From the NCBI RefSeq assembly GCF_000517125.1, contig NZ_KI912155.1, forward strand, positions 3,336,034 through 3,400,033: 64,000 bases of DNA. The letters are read 5' to 3'. Below are positions 16,987 to 25,863 of this stretch, one piece after another. The first letter of the stretch is position 1. Every line of letters begins with the position of its first letter. Source of the DNA: Arthrobacter sp. MA-N2. GTDB lineage: Bacteria; Actinomycetota; Actinomycetes; Actinomycetales; Micrococcaceae. The notes under the pieces were generated by a model. The model did not search any database and was not told the origin of the DNA. It worked only from the letters and a program-made list of their open reading frames with translations. Made by a program: the position numbers and the translations under genes.

Positions 16987-18711
16987 ATGGATGACTTTCA
17001 GTTGCTGAACGCGAGCGGGCAAACTATTGCTGTCCGCAAGGACCTCCGGGTTCCGATGCGCGACGGAGTAGAACTTGCAGCGGACGCGTACCACGGCCCC
17101 GAGGACAAGCCGCGCCCGGCCTTGGTCGCCCTGAGCCCTTACGGCAAGGAGCTGCAGGCCCTTGCCCTCACCACTCCCCCGCAGCGACGGCCCAGCCCGA
17201 TGTGGGACGGTTGCATCGAGGCCGGCGACATCGCCCGCATCGTCAAGGAGGAATACGTCCACGTCATCGGCGACCTTCGCGGCTCGGGTTTCTCCGGCGG
17301 CGAGCACATCGGCAACTACAACGCCGGCGGTGTTTCCCTCGGCCAGGACGCCTACGACTTCATCGAGTGGGTCGCCGACCAGCCGTGGTGCGACGGCAAC
17401 GTCGGCATGGTGGGCATCTCCTACTTCGGCTCCATGCAGGTACTCGCCGCCGCTGAACGCCCACCCCACCTCAAAGCGATCTTCGTTTCCGGCGGTCACT
17501 ACGACTTCTACGAAACCACCTACCACGGCGGCATCATGTGGTTCATGCCCCGCGCCGCCCGCGAAGGCCGCGGAGGAGACTCGGGGTGGGCATTCACCGA
17601 CAACGTGAAATCCCGCATGATCGAACAACACTCCCCCGAAGAGCTGAAGAAGCTCGTCGACGAGCGACTGCAGGACCCGGACATCGCCGCCTGGCCAAAC
17701 CTGGTGCATGTCCTGAACTACCCCAAAAACCACGAAGCCTGGTTCGACATCGTGATGAACGAACTCGACGGGGACTGGTATGAAGAGCGCAACCCCATCA
17801 CGCTCGCGCCCAACATCGACATCCCGGTCTGGCTGCAACTCGACCAGGGCCGCGGGTGGACCCTTGACGGCACCATCGAGCTGTACAACACCCTGAAGGG
17901 TCCGAAAAAACTCACCATAGGCCCCTACCCGCCCATGCAATCGCGCCCCTTCATCGAAGAACACGACAAAATGTTCCGCTGGTACGACTACTGGATCAAG
18001 GGCATCGACAACGGAGTCATGGACGAACCGGCCGTGAGCGTCTTCGTGGAGGGCTCCCGCGAGGTAGTGACGGCGGAGCAATGGCCGCCGAAAGATATCG
18101 AATACAAGTCCCTGTACTTGCGCCCGCGGCACAAGCTCTCTGAAGAGCCTGAACCAATGGGAGCCGAATACGCCGCCCCGGACGGCTTCTACCAAGCGCC
18201 GTTGACAGTAACGGACAAGGTCGAAATCCTCTCGTGGAGCACCGCCCCGTTCGAAAACGACACCGAGATGATCGGCACCGGCGCCGCACACATCTTCGTC
18301 GAAATCGACCAGAGCGACACCAACTTCATCCTTCGCCTCTGGGACACTGCCCCGAACAGCAAACGCCAGCTCATCACCACCGGCTACCTCAAAGCCTCAC
18401 ATCGCGAACTGGACCACCGGACCACAGAAGGCAACCCATACCACCCACACACAGCATCCGTGCCAGTGGAGCCGGGGACGATCGAGGAATACGTGCTGCG
18501 GCTCTACCCCTTTGCCAACACCTTCAAGCCCGGACACCGCCTCGTGGCCGAACTCTCCAACGGCGAACCGCTGGCAGATGAACACAACGCCTTGCTCCCC
18601 CCGGACGCCTTCCACCTCCCGGTGGGCCGGCCCGTCACCCACAAGATCTACCGCGACGCTGCCCATCAATCCCGCCTCGTCCTGCCCATCACAACACGAG
18701 AGGCCCAATAG
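16987..18711 (+). CDS. CocE/NonD family (X-Pro dipeptidyl-peptidase S15-like) hydrolase
   Basis: The product is 574 aa, the usual size for cocaine-esterase-type enzymes. The serine elbow is VGISYFGSMQ (about residue 140), an alpha/beta-hydrolase core follows, and the C-terminal jelly-roll domain is evident (about 370-570, with YVLRLYPFANTFKPGHRLV). It hydrolyses an ester or amide; cocaine esterase and beta-lactam or glutaryl acylases share the fold. TGAGGAG precedes the ATG. It is the last gene of the plus-strand arm and is followed by a hairpin terminator. Confidence 0.93.
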   Translation: MDDFQLLNASGQTIAVRKDLRVPMRDGVELAADAYHGPEDKPRPALVALSPYGKELQALALTTPPQRRPSPMWDGCIEAGDIARIVKEEYVHVIGDLRGSGFSGGEHIGNYNAGGVSLGQDAYDFIEWVADQPWCDGNVGMVGISYFGSMQVLAAAERPPHLKAIFVSGGHYDFYETTYHGGIMWFMPRAAREGRGGDSGWAFTDNVKSRMIEQHSPEELKKLVDERLQDPDIAAWPNLVHVLNYPKNHEAWFDIVMNELDGDWYEERNPITLAPNIDIPVWLQLDQGRGWTLDGTIELYNTLKGPKKLTIGPYPPMQSRPFIEEHDKMFRWYDYWIKGIDNGVMDEPAVSVFVEGSREVVTAEQWPPKDIEYKSLYLRPRHKLSEEPEPMGAEYAAPDGFYQAPLTVTDKVEILSWSTAPFENDTEMIGTGAAHIFVEIDQSDTNFILRLWDTAPNSKRQLITTGYLKASHRELDHRTTEGNPYHPHTASVPVEPGTIEEYVLRLYPFANTFKPGHRLVAELSNGEPLADEHNALLPPDAFHLPVGRPVTHKIYRDAAHQSRLVLPITTREAQ

Positions 18712-18757
18712 CCGGGGGCTTCATCCCCTCACCGCACGAACCCGCACCCGGGAATCC

Positions 18758-18791
18758 GCCGCGGTCAGCCCAGGCCCAGGCTGACCGCGGC
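18758..18791 (+). terminator. Hairpin between convergent operons
   Basis: A perfect 13-bp stem (GCCGCGGTCAGCC / GGCTGACCGCGGC) with an 8-base loop lies between the stop of the CocE-like gene and the stop of the convergent PfpI gene. It is a likely bidirectional terminator although it lacks a long T-run. Confidence 0.7.
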
Positions 18792-18811
18792 TACCCGTCG
18801 TCGACCGGAAC

Positions 18812-19378
18812 CTAGGCGGTCTGGCCGGCGTGCCGACCCTCCGAGATTTCCTCCAAGAGCTTGCTGTTGAAAGCCGGAAGATCACCCGGATGACGGCTCG
18901 TGACGAGGCCTTGGTCTACCACGACCTCTTCATCGCTCCAGTGCGCGCCTGCGTTACGCAAGTCCGTCTGAAGCGTGTGGTACGAGGTGACATTGCGGCC
19001 GCGCACCACACCGGCTTCGATCAGCAACCACGGCCCGTGGCAAATCGATGCCACGGGCTTGTGCTGCTCAAAAAAGGCGCGAGTGAAGGTCTGCGCGTCT
19101 TTATCGACACGGAGGTGGTCTGCGTTCACCACCCCGCCAGGGAGTACCAACGCCGCAAAGTCCGACGCGTCGGCTTCGGCCACCGTCAGGTCGACGGCAA
19201 AGGTATCGCCTTTATCTGTGTCCTTGAAACCCTGGATACGGCCCTTGGACGGCGCAATCAGGGCGGGCTGGCCGCCGGCATCCTTCACGGCCTGCCACGG
19301 ATCGGTGAGCTCAATCTGCTCGACACCGTCCGTCACCAAGAACGCAACCTTCTTGCCTGCGATGCTGTGTTCTGACAT
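18812..19378 (-). CDS. DJ-1/PfpI type 1 glutamine-amidotransferase-like protein
   Basis: The product is 188 aa. The nucleophile elbow is SICHGPWLLIEAG, with Cys at about residue 116. An N-terminal acidic residue (TDGVEQIELTDP) and VLPGGVVNADHLR complete the active-site region. The family includes proteases, chaperones and glyoxalase III-like deglycases, usually tied to general stress. GGAGGA precedes the ATG. It is monocistronic and divergent from the ABC transporter genes. The exact activity is not decidable. Confidence 0.93.
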   Translation of the reverse strand: MSEHSIAGKKVAFLVTDGVEQIELTDPWQAVKDAGGQPALIAPSKGRIQGFKDTDKGDTFAVDLTVAEADASDFAALVLPGGVVNADHLRVDKDAQTFTRAFFEQHKPVASICHGPWLLIEAGVVRGRNVTSYHTLQTDLRNAGAHWSDEEVVVDQGLVTSRHPGDLPAFNSKLLEEISEGRHAGQTA

Positions 19379-19569
19379 TTTTTCTCCTCCAAGGGGCGGC
19401 GGGCATACCTGACTGCAACGCCTACCGCCGTGAGAGTTGTTTGCCTGACGGGATCCAGCCTAGGAAAGCGCGAAGTAATCAGCAAGCTGACTATCTCGAC
19501 CGCTTGTATTCTGTTCGGCGCCATCTCATCATGGAGCCGTGACGCCGTCATACAAGAGGAGGCAGAGGC

Positions 19570-20508
19570 ATGGGCGAAACCGCTATCGAGCTCATGGGCG
19601 TCACAAAGCGATTCGGCTCCTTTACCGCCGTCGACGACCTCAGTCTGCGAGTTGAGCGCGGAGAGATTTTCGGCCTCCTCGGGCCCAACGGATCGGGCAA
19701 GACCACTATCATCAACATGATCAGCGGCCTGAGCCGCCCAAGCTCGGGCGAGGTCAGGGTCTTGGACATCGACCTGTTGAAGGATCCGCGAAGCATACGA
19801 CGCCGGCTGGGGACCGTGCCGCAGGAGAACGCCCTCTACGAGGAGCTCACCGCCGAAGCAAACCTCCGTTTTCACGCAGACCTCTTCGACGTGCCCCGGC
19901 AAGGTCTCGACAAGAAGATCACCGCTCTGCTCGATCTTGCGCAGCTGGAGCATCGCAGGAAAAGCCGCGTCTCCACCTTTTCCGGGGGCATGAAACGGCG
20001 GCTGGCCCTTGTGCGGGCGCTACTCCACGACCCCGAGCTGCTCTACTTCGACGAGCCCGCGCTGGGGGTTGACGTGCAGAGCAGACGGGCGCTTTGGGAC
20101 CGGATCCTGGAGCTCAAGGAGCGGGGTACCACGGTGCTCATCACCACCAACTACCTCGAGGAGGCAAACGTCCTCTGCGACCGTTTGGCCATCATCGATC
20201 ACGGCCGACTGGTGGCGCTCGACTCGCCGTCGAAGCTGCGGCGCAGCTTCGGTGACACCGTGGTCGAAATGCGCACTCGACCGGCTCCCGGGGAGGACCT
20301 CCTTCGAGAAGTCCGTGCGTTGGCCGGCGTCGTCTCCGTGAACGTGTCCGACAGTTCCCTCATGGTCACCGTGGAAGGTGGCTCCGATGTCACCGGCAGG
20401 ATCGTGACGACGGTGGTTGGCTCCACAAGCCTTGAGGAAATCCAGAGCCGGGAGCCAAGCCTGGACGAAGTATTCCTGAGCCTGACCGGCAAGGAGCTCC
20501 GGGAATGA
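19570..20508 (+). CDS. ABC transporter ATP-binding protein (DrrA-like)
   Basis: The product is 312 aa. Walker A is GPNGSGKTT (about residue 38), the Q-loop VPQENALYEELT, the signature FSGGMKRRLALVRAL, and Walker B LLYFDEPALGVD. The C-terminal extension of about 90 residues is typical of antibiotic or lipid exporters of the DrrA/NodI type. AGGAGG lies close before the ATG. The gene overlaps the first permease by 4 bases. With two permease genes it makes a complete exporter of unknown substrate. Confidence 0.94.
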   Translation: MGETAIELMGVTKRFGSFTAVDDLSLRVERGEIFGLLGPNGSGKTTIINMISGLSRPSSGEVRVLDIDLLKDPRSIRRRLGTVPQENALYEELTAEANLRFHADLFDVPRQGLDKKITALLDLAQLEHRRKSRVSTFSGGMKRRLALVRALLHDPELLYFDEPALGVDVQSRRALWDRILELKERGTTVLITTNYLEEANVLCDRLAIIDHGRLVALDSPSKLRRSFGDTVVEMRTRPAPGEDLLREVRALAGVVSVNVSDSSLMVTVEGGSDVTGRIVTTVVGSTSLEEIQSREPSLDEVFLSLTGKELRE

Positions 20509-21614
20509 GCCTCCGCCATGACCTGCGCGTAGTCCGGGCGGTGGCGGCGACGGACATCCGCCTAACCCTCCGTGAGCCGCTCTTCGCGATCATCGGCATC
20601 CTCATCCCGATCAACTTCTTGCTGCTCTTCCTGCTGTTCGCGATCAGCGGCGGTCAAGCTCCGATCGCCGTGGTGATGAACGGTAACGGACCTTTGGCGG
20701 AACGCTTTGTTCAAGCTATGGGCGGCTCGCATTCGTTTATCATCCACACCGCGACCTCGGCCGACGCGGAGCGTGAGATCCGGGCCGGTAGCATCGTTGC
20801 CGTCGTGACGGTGCCGCGGGACTTCGATGCTGCGCTAAGTGCCGGAGCCCGGGTCGACATCCCGGTCGAGGTCAACAACCTCAACGTCGATTTCACCAAC
20901 GACATCCGCCGGGCGGTCCCACTGTCGATAACGTCCTTCTACGCCGATGCGTTCCCCGAACAAGTCGTCGTGAATGCGGTCGAGGCCGACGTCCAGGCCC
21001 AGGACACCGGCTACATTCCCTATCTCGCCGTGAGCATCGTCGTGGCTGGTTTGATGCTCGCATCGATCCTGCAAGGCAGCGTCAATGCCGCGAGGGACTA
21101 CGAGCTGGGAACCATTAAGGAGCTGGCACTGGCGCCGGTGAGCCGTCTTGCGATCGGGCTGGGCAAAATGCTCGGCTCGGCAGCCCTCACGGCCGCGTCG
21201 GCAGTCCTGGTGCTTGGAGTCGTGATTTTGCTGATCGGCGTGTGGCCGCTCCATCCATTGGAGGTGCTCGGATTCGGGCTGCTGATGATCGCAGCCTTCC
21301 TTGCCCTCGGCGTCCTCGCCGGAACGCTCGTTCGTCGACGCCAGCAAGCAATCCCGCTCTCCATTGCCTGCATCTTGCCGCTCTTCTTTTTGAGCGGGCC
21401 GTTCGGACCGGCGAACTGGCTGGGCGCCATTCCCGGGGCCATCGCCGCCGCATCGCCGCTCACCTATGCGATTGCCGCCTTCCAACACGCCTTCCACGGT
21501 TACCAGACCGCCACCCAGGACCTGGCCGTCGACACGATCGTGTTGGCGGGGTTCACGCTGGGAACGATCGCTCTCACGGCATTTGTGTTCGGGCGCCGGG
21601 GGTTCGCCCACTGA
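20505..21614 (+). CDS. ABC-2 type permease, first subunit
   Basis: The product is 369 aa. There is one N-terminal helix (IIGILIPINFLLLFLLFAI), a large extracytoplasmic domain of about 150 residues, then five to six C-terminal helices. This is the ABC2_membrane_3 (YhgE/DrrB-related) layout. It shares the NLNVDFTNDIRR segment with the next permease (NLNLDFTNDLRR), so the pair arose by duplication. It overlaps the ATPase gene (ATGA) and the next gene (TGATG). Confidence 0.9.
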   Translation: MSLRHDLRVVRAVAATDIRLTLREPLFAIIGILIPINFLLLFLLFAISGGQAPIAVVMNGNGPLAERFVQAMGGSHSFIIHTATSADAEREIRAGSIVAVVTVPRDFDAALSAGARVDIPVEVNNLNVDFTNDIRRAVPLSITSFYADAFPEQVVVNAVEADVQAQDTGYIPYLAVSIVVAGLMLASILQGSVNAARDYELGTIKELALAPVSRLAIGLGKMLGSAALTAASAVLVLGVVILLIGVWPLHPLEVLGFGLLMIAAFLALGVLAGTLVRRRQQAIPLSIACILPLFFLSGPFGPANWLGAIPGAIAAASPLTYAIAAFQHAFHGYQTATQDLAVDTIVLAGFTLGTIALTAFVFGRRGFAH

Positions 21615-22714
21615 TGGGAGGTCTCCGGGCGATGCTTGCCATCGCGGCGAAAGACATATTGACGTGGTCACGGACACCGTCGGCGATCGCGGTCAGCCTA
21701 CTGCCGCCGATCGCCTTCTTGCTGATCATCGTCATCGTCGCCGGGGCAACCGGCCGGAACCCGGTGGCCGTGGTAGCCGAAGACAACGGGCCGCAGGCCC
21801 AGCGCCTCATGTCAATCCTCGAAGACTCGGACGCGTTCCGCGTCCAGCCCGCGACCTCGGAGGAGGCCTCTGGCCTGCTGGACACGCTCCAGGTCGCGGC
21901 TGTCATCACCATCCCCGCATCCTTCGACGACGACTACCGGATGCACCGGCCCGACCCGGTCAACATCCGGATCAACAACCTCAACCTCGACTTCACCAAC
22001 GATCTTCGCCGATCGCTGCCGGCCGCGATTACCCGCTTTTACGCCAGCCAGCCGGACAACCCGATCATGATCGGCGTAGCCGAGACGGATCTGAGGCCCC
22101 ACGACGTCGGCTTGGTGCAATTTGAGCTGGTGCCCATCCTGGTACTGCTCCTGACGCTCATGGGAGTCGTCAACGGCGGGCTGGCCACCGCCCGGGAATT
22201 CGAAGACCTAACGATCAAAGCGTTGCTTCTCTCGCCGATCAGCCGCGGGACTCTGATCGCGGGCAAGATCCTGGCATGCTGGGTAACCACCATGCTGGTG
22301 GCGGCAGTGATACTGATTCTTTCGGCGATCGCGGGCTTTCTGCGACCAGCAGGGTGGTACTGGCTGCCGGCGCTGGCGGCCACCGGGCTCATCGCACTAG
22401 CGGCGGCAGGTCTAGGCGCGGCACTGGGAGGCGCCTTGCGTCGATTCTCAGCGGTGTCGGCGTCGGGGATCAACGTCGCGATCTACCTGTTCTTCCTGAG
22501 CGGGGGAATCGGCGTCGCGGCTTTTCTGCCCGGATGGATCCAGACGATAGCGCACTTCACACCGACGTTCTACGGCGTGGATGCTCTGGAGGCCGCGATC
22601 TTCTACCAGTCGACCGACAACCTGGCGCGGGACCTGGCCGTACTCCTGCTGACTGCCGCAGGCGGGCTCATTTTGGGAATCATGTCTCTTCGCCGACGGC
22701 TGGCCGACGTCTGA
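21614..22714 (+). CDS. ABC-2 type permease, second subunit
   Basis: The product is 366 aa. I chose the ATG at 21614 that shares a base with the preceding stop; the longer open frame upstream is only the first permease read in another frame. The same architecture is seen: an N-terminal helix, an extracytoplasmic domain with NLNLDFTNDLRR, and a C-terminal helical bundle with LTLMGVVNGGLATAREFEDL. It probably forms a heterodimer with the preceding permease. The last gene of the operon; its stop is followed by a 204-base gap. Confidence 0.9.
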   Translation: MGGLRAMLAIAAKDILTWSRTPSAIAVSLLPPIAFLLIIVIVAGATGRNPVAVVAEDNGPQAQRLMSILEDSDAFRVQPATSEEASGLLDTLQVAAVITIPASFDDDYRMHRPDPVNIRINNLNLDFTNDLRRSLPAAITRFYASQPDNPIMIGVAETDLRPHDVGLVQFELVPILVLLLTLMGVVNGGLATAREFEDLTIKALLLSPISRGTLIAGKILACWVTTMLVAAVILILSAIAGFLRPAGWYWLPALAATGLIALAAAGLGAALGGALRRFSAVSASGINVAIYLFFLSGGIGVAAFLPGWIQTIAHFTPTFYGVDALEAAIFYQSTDNLARDLAVLLLTAAGGLILGIMSLRRRLADV

Positions 22715-22795
22715 CCGGCTATGGACACGACTCATAAGGGGTGTCGTAGCGACGTCCCCGGATCGGCAAGTTCCAATGTGGCTATCGCTCAATTA

Positions 22796-22809
22796 GTAAG
22801 TGTGCTTAC
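22796..22809. promoter_or_regulatory. Operator-like palindrome GTAAGTGTGCTTAC
   Basis: A near-perfect inverted repeat lies 110 bases upstream of the small membrane protein gene. A perfect version of the same motif (GTAAGTATACTTAC) is at 26928-26941. A candidate -35 (TTGTCT) follows immediately. The cognate regulator is unknown. Confidence 0.5.
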
Positions 22810-22918
22810 CTTGTCTTAAGCATGGCTATGGTGCCGATACCTTCCCATTGTCCACCCGGGCGGTAATGCCACCACCTTTCGTGCTTCAGGTTTTGATCCC
22901 TACGTTAGGAAACACATC

Positions 22919-23452
22919 ATGGCAGGAAACCTACTGGCCCGATCTGTACACGATCTGACGGCAGCCGCTTGGTTTGGCGGCTCACTGATGGGAGCTATCG
23001 GCCTCAACGGAGCTGCCGCCGAGGCAAGGGACCCCTCCGAACGAATCCGATTGTCGAGCCTCGGCTGGATGAAATGGGCACCCGTTCAAACCGCGGCCTT
23101 CGCTACGCACCTCATTGCGGACTTGGCGATCGCATGGGAGAACAAGGGCCGGATCGCCAAACAGGACGGCGTCGCCGTCAACACTGTCTACAAGACGGCT
23201 GTGACGTTGATCGGAGCTGCCGTGACGCTCTATGCGGGGATGCTGGGCAAGAATGTCGAAAAGATGGCGAACGAGGGCGCGCAAGGTGCCACCGAGCCTC
23301 GGCCAGGTGCTTCGGCTGAGCTTCAGTCGGCACAAAAGCAGCTGAAGCTGTTGCAGTACACCATTCCCGCATTCGCGGCATGGGTCATCGTTCTCGGGGC
23401 GAGGCACGGCGAGATGCAGCGGCCCAAGAACGTTGTCAAAGGCCTGCGCTGA
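22919..23452 (+). CDS. Hypothetical small membrane protein
   Basis: The product is 177 aa and I do not recognise a named family. It has about four hydrophobic segments: DLTAAAWFGGSLMGAIGLN near residue 12, VQTAAFATHLIADLAIAW near 55, TAVTLIGAAVTLYAGML near 93 and TIPAFAAWVIVLGAR near 150. A charged and polar stretch of about 30 residues (Glu/Gln/Ala-rich) precedes the last helix. It is monocistronic, with an operator-like palindrome in its leader and a strong terminator after it. A stress-related membrane protein is possible but unproven. Confidence 0.7.
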   Translation: MAGNLLARSVHDLTAAAWFGGSLMGAIGLNGAAAEARDPSERIRLSSLGWMKWAPVQTAAFATHLIADLAIAWENKGRIAKQDGVAVNTVYKTAVTLIGAAVTLYAGMLGKNVEKMANEGAQGATEPRPGASAELQSAQKQLKLLQYTIPAFAAWVIVLGARHGEMQRPKNVVKGLR

Positions 23453-23480
23453 CCGCCTTGCGGCATAGTCATTCCGCAGT

Positions 23481-23518
23481 AAAAGGGGCGGGCGGTTCCT
23501 GAACCGACCGCCCCTTTT
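23481..23518. terminator. Bidirectional rho-independent terminator
   Basis: An 18-bp stem with one mismatch (AAAAGGGGCGG.. / ..CCGCCCCTTTT), flanked by A-run and T-run, lies between the convergent membrane-protein gene and glgX. Confidence 0.88.
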
Positions 23519-23536
23519 CCTGCTACGGCATCCTGC

Positions 23537-25777
23537 TCACCGGTCCGCTTTCTTTCCCGTCGTCTTGGGATCCGGAACAGTAGGTGAGGTGAGCGCCGCA
23601 GTTTCCGCGGTCGACGTGTGCGTCAGCACTGCCAGGGACGCGGCTACGGAGTGGTCGGGCACCTCCTCGGGGGCGCTGTGCGCACGAAGCACTACGAGTG
23701 ACTTCGCCGCGAGCGACATCATGCCGTCTGCTTCGACGGGCGTGGAGTCGGCGCTCTCCCCCGCGGTGTCGATCAGGATGTCCCAGGCCGGCGCGTATTC
23801 GTCGGAGGGCAGCCTGAACTTGACTTCGTCGTCGTGGGCGTTGAAGTAGAGCAGGAAGTTGACGTCCGTGATGCGCCTTCCCTGGTTGTCCTTTCCTTGG
23901 ATGCCGTCGCCGTTGAGGAACACGCCTACGGAACGGCCGAAGCCGTTGTCCCAGTCCTCGGGCTGCATGGTGCTTCCATCCGGGTCCAACCATTCGATGT
24001 CCGGAAGCCTCTCGCCTTCGCCCCGCAGTACCGGACGTCCGTCGAAGAACCGGCTGCGCCGGAACGTGGGATGCTTGGCCCGCAACGCGCTGACCGCGGC
24101 CGTGAACTCCACGAGCGGCTGGTCCACGCTGTCCCAGTTGATCCAGGTCAGCTCGGAGTCCTGGCAATAACCATTGTTATTCCCCCGCTGCGACCGGCCC
24201 AGCTCATCACCATGCAACAGCATCGGAACACCCTGGGACAGCAACATCGAGGCGATGAAGTTCCGCTGCTGACGGGCCCGCAGACCCAGGACCTTCGGAT
24301 CCTCCGTGGGCCCCTCCACCCCGCAATTCCACGAACGGTTATGAGACTCCCCGTCATTGTTACCCTCACCGTTGGCCTCGTTGTGCTTCTCGTTATACGA
24401 CACAAGATCAGCCAACGTGAACCCGTCATGGGCCGTGACGAAATTGATCGACGCCACCGGACGCCGCCCGGAATGCTCGTAAAGATCCGCCGAACCAGTC
24501 AACCGCGAAGCGAACTCGCCCAGGGTGGACGGCTCGCCACGCCAGAAATCACGCACCGTGTCCCGGTACTGGCCATTCCACTCCGTCCACTGCGGCGGGA
24601 AGTTTCCCACCTGGTAGCCGCCCGGACCCACGTCCCACGGCTCCGCGATCAGCTTGACCTGCGAGACCACCGGATCCTGCTGGATGAGTTCGAAGAAGGT
24701 CGAAAGCTTGTCCACGTCATAGAACTCCCGGGCCAGCGTGGAGGCAAGGTCGAAGCGGAAACCATCGACATGCATTTCGGTGACCCAATAACGCAGGGAA
24801 TCCATGAGCAACTGCAGGGAATGCGGGCTGCGCACGTTCAACGAATTACCCGTCCCCGTGTAGTCCATGTAATGCTTCTCATCGCCCTCCACCAGGCGGT
24901 AATACGCGGAATTATCGATCCCCTTGAAGGACAGCGTCGGGCCAAGGTGGTTGCCTTCGGCGGTGTGGTTGTACACGACGTCGAGAATGACCTCGATGCC
25001 AGCCCGGTGGAGGGACCTGACCATGGCCTTGAAATCCTGGACCTGCTGGCCTGCGTCCCCCGCGGAGCTGTAGCTGTTGTGCGGGGCGAAGAACCCGATC
25101 GTGTTGTACCCCCAGTAGTTGTTCAGCCCCTTGTCCTGCAGGATGCCGTCGTTGACGAACTGGTGGACGGGCATGAGTTCGATGGCCGTGATGCCGAGCT
25201 TCTGCAAGTGGGAAATGACCGACGGGTGGGCGACGCCGGCGTACGTCCCCCGCTGCTCCTCGGGAACCTCCGGGTGGAGCTGGGTCAGGCCCTTCACGTG
25301 CGCCTCATAGATCACGGAACGGTGATACGGGATCCGAAGCTGCTGATCCCCGGCCCAATCAAAAAACGGATTGATCACCACACCCATCATCATGTGGGGC
25401 GCGGAATCCTTATCATTCCGGGAATCCGGATCCCCCATGTTGTACGAAAAAAGAGCCGGATCCCAATCGATCTGCCGGTGCACCGCCTTCGCATACGGAT
25501 CCAGCAGCAGCTTGTTCGGATTGAAACGCTGACCCGCAGACGGGTCATACACACCATGCACCCGGTACCCGTACTTCTGCCCCGGCTGAACATGCGGAAG
25601 ATAGCAATGCCACACATAACCATCCACCTCGCTGACGGTATAGCTGACCTCGCCCCCGTCCTCGTCAAAGAGACACAACTCCACCTTCTCCGCTTTTTCG
25701 CTGAACAACGCGAAATTCGTCCCCGTGCCATCGAAAGTAGCACCCAACGGATACGCGGATCCTGGCCAAACGTCCAT
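23537..25777 (-). CDS. glgX: Glycogen debranching enzyme GlgX
   Basis: The product is 746 aa from the ATG at 25777, which has AAGGAGA upstream; a longer in-frame start lacks this. An N-terminal CBM48 (FDGTGTNFALFSEKAEKVEL) is followed by a GH13 barrel with the nucleophile region VDGFRFDLAST, the acid/base IAEPWDVGPGGYQVGNFP and the transition-state Asp in NFVTAHDGFTLADL. It hydrolyses alpha-1,6 branches of limit dextrins during glycogen breakdown. The C-terminus carries a Ser/Thr/Ala-rich tail of about 50 residues. No other glycogen gene is adjacent. The opposite strand has a long open frame that is only a shadow. Confidence 0.96.
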   Translation of the reverse strand: MDVWPGSAYPLGATFDGTGTNFALFSEKAEKVELCLFDEDGGEVSYTVSEVDGYVWHCYLPHVQPGQKYGYRVHGVYDPSAGQRFNPNKLLLDPYAKAVHRQIDWDPALFSYNMGDPDSRNDKDSAPHMMMGVVINPFFDWAGDQQLRIPYHRSVIYEAHVKGLTQLHPEVPEEQRGTYAGVAHPSVISHLQKLGITAIELMPVHQFVNDGILQDKGLNNYWGYNTIGFFAPHNSYSSAGDAGQQVQDFKAMVRSLHRAGIEVILDVVYNHTAEGNHLGPTLSFKGIDNSAYYRLVEGDEKHYMDYTGTGNSLNVRSPHSLQLLMDSLRYWVTEMHVDGFRFDLASTLAREFYDVDKLSTFFELIQQDPVVSQVKLIAEPWDVGPGGYQVGNFPPQWTEWNGQYRDTVRDFWRGEPSTLGEFASRLTGSADLYEHSGRRPVASINFVTAHDGFTLADLVSYNEKHNEANGEGNNDGESHNRSWNCGVEGPTEDPKVLGLRARQQRNFIASMLLSQGVPMLLHGDELGRSQRGNNNGYCQDSELTWINWDSVDQPLVEFTAAVSALRAKHPTFRRSRFFDGRPVLRGEGERLPDIEWLDPDGSTMQPEDWDNGFGRSVGVFLNGDGIQGKDNQGRRITDVNFLLYFNAHDDEVKFRLPSDEYAPAWDILIDTAGESADSTPVEADGMMSLAAKSLVVLRAHSAPEEVPDHSVAASLAVLTHTSTAETAALTSPTVPDPKTTGKKADR

Positions 25778-25863
25778 GTGTTCTCCTTCACGTGCCGGAT
25801 AACTTCCTGCACCACGCCGCAGCAACTACTAAGGCTGCTGACTATATCCCATCGCCGGTGGGA

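Noticed and set aside
16639..18291. A 550-codon minus-strand frame
   Set aside because: It lies opposite the CocE/NonD hydrolase and the end of the MBL gene; composition is Val/Gly/Asp-rich as expected of a high-GC shadow, with no domains.
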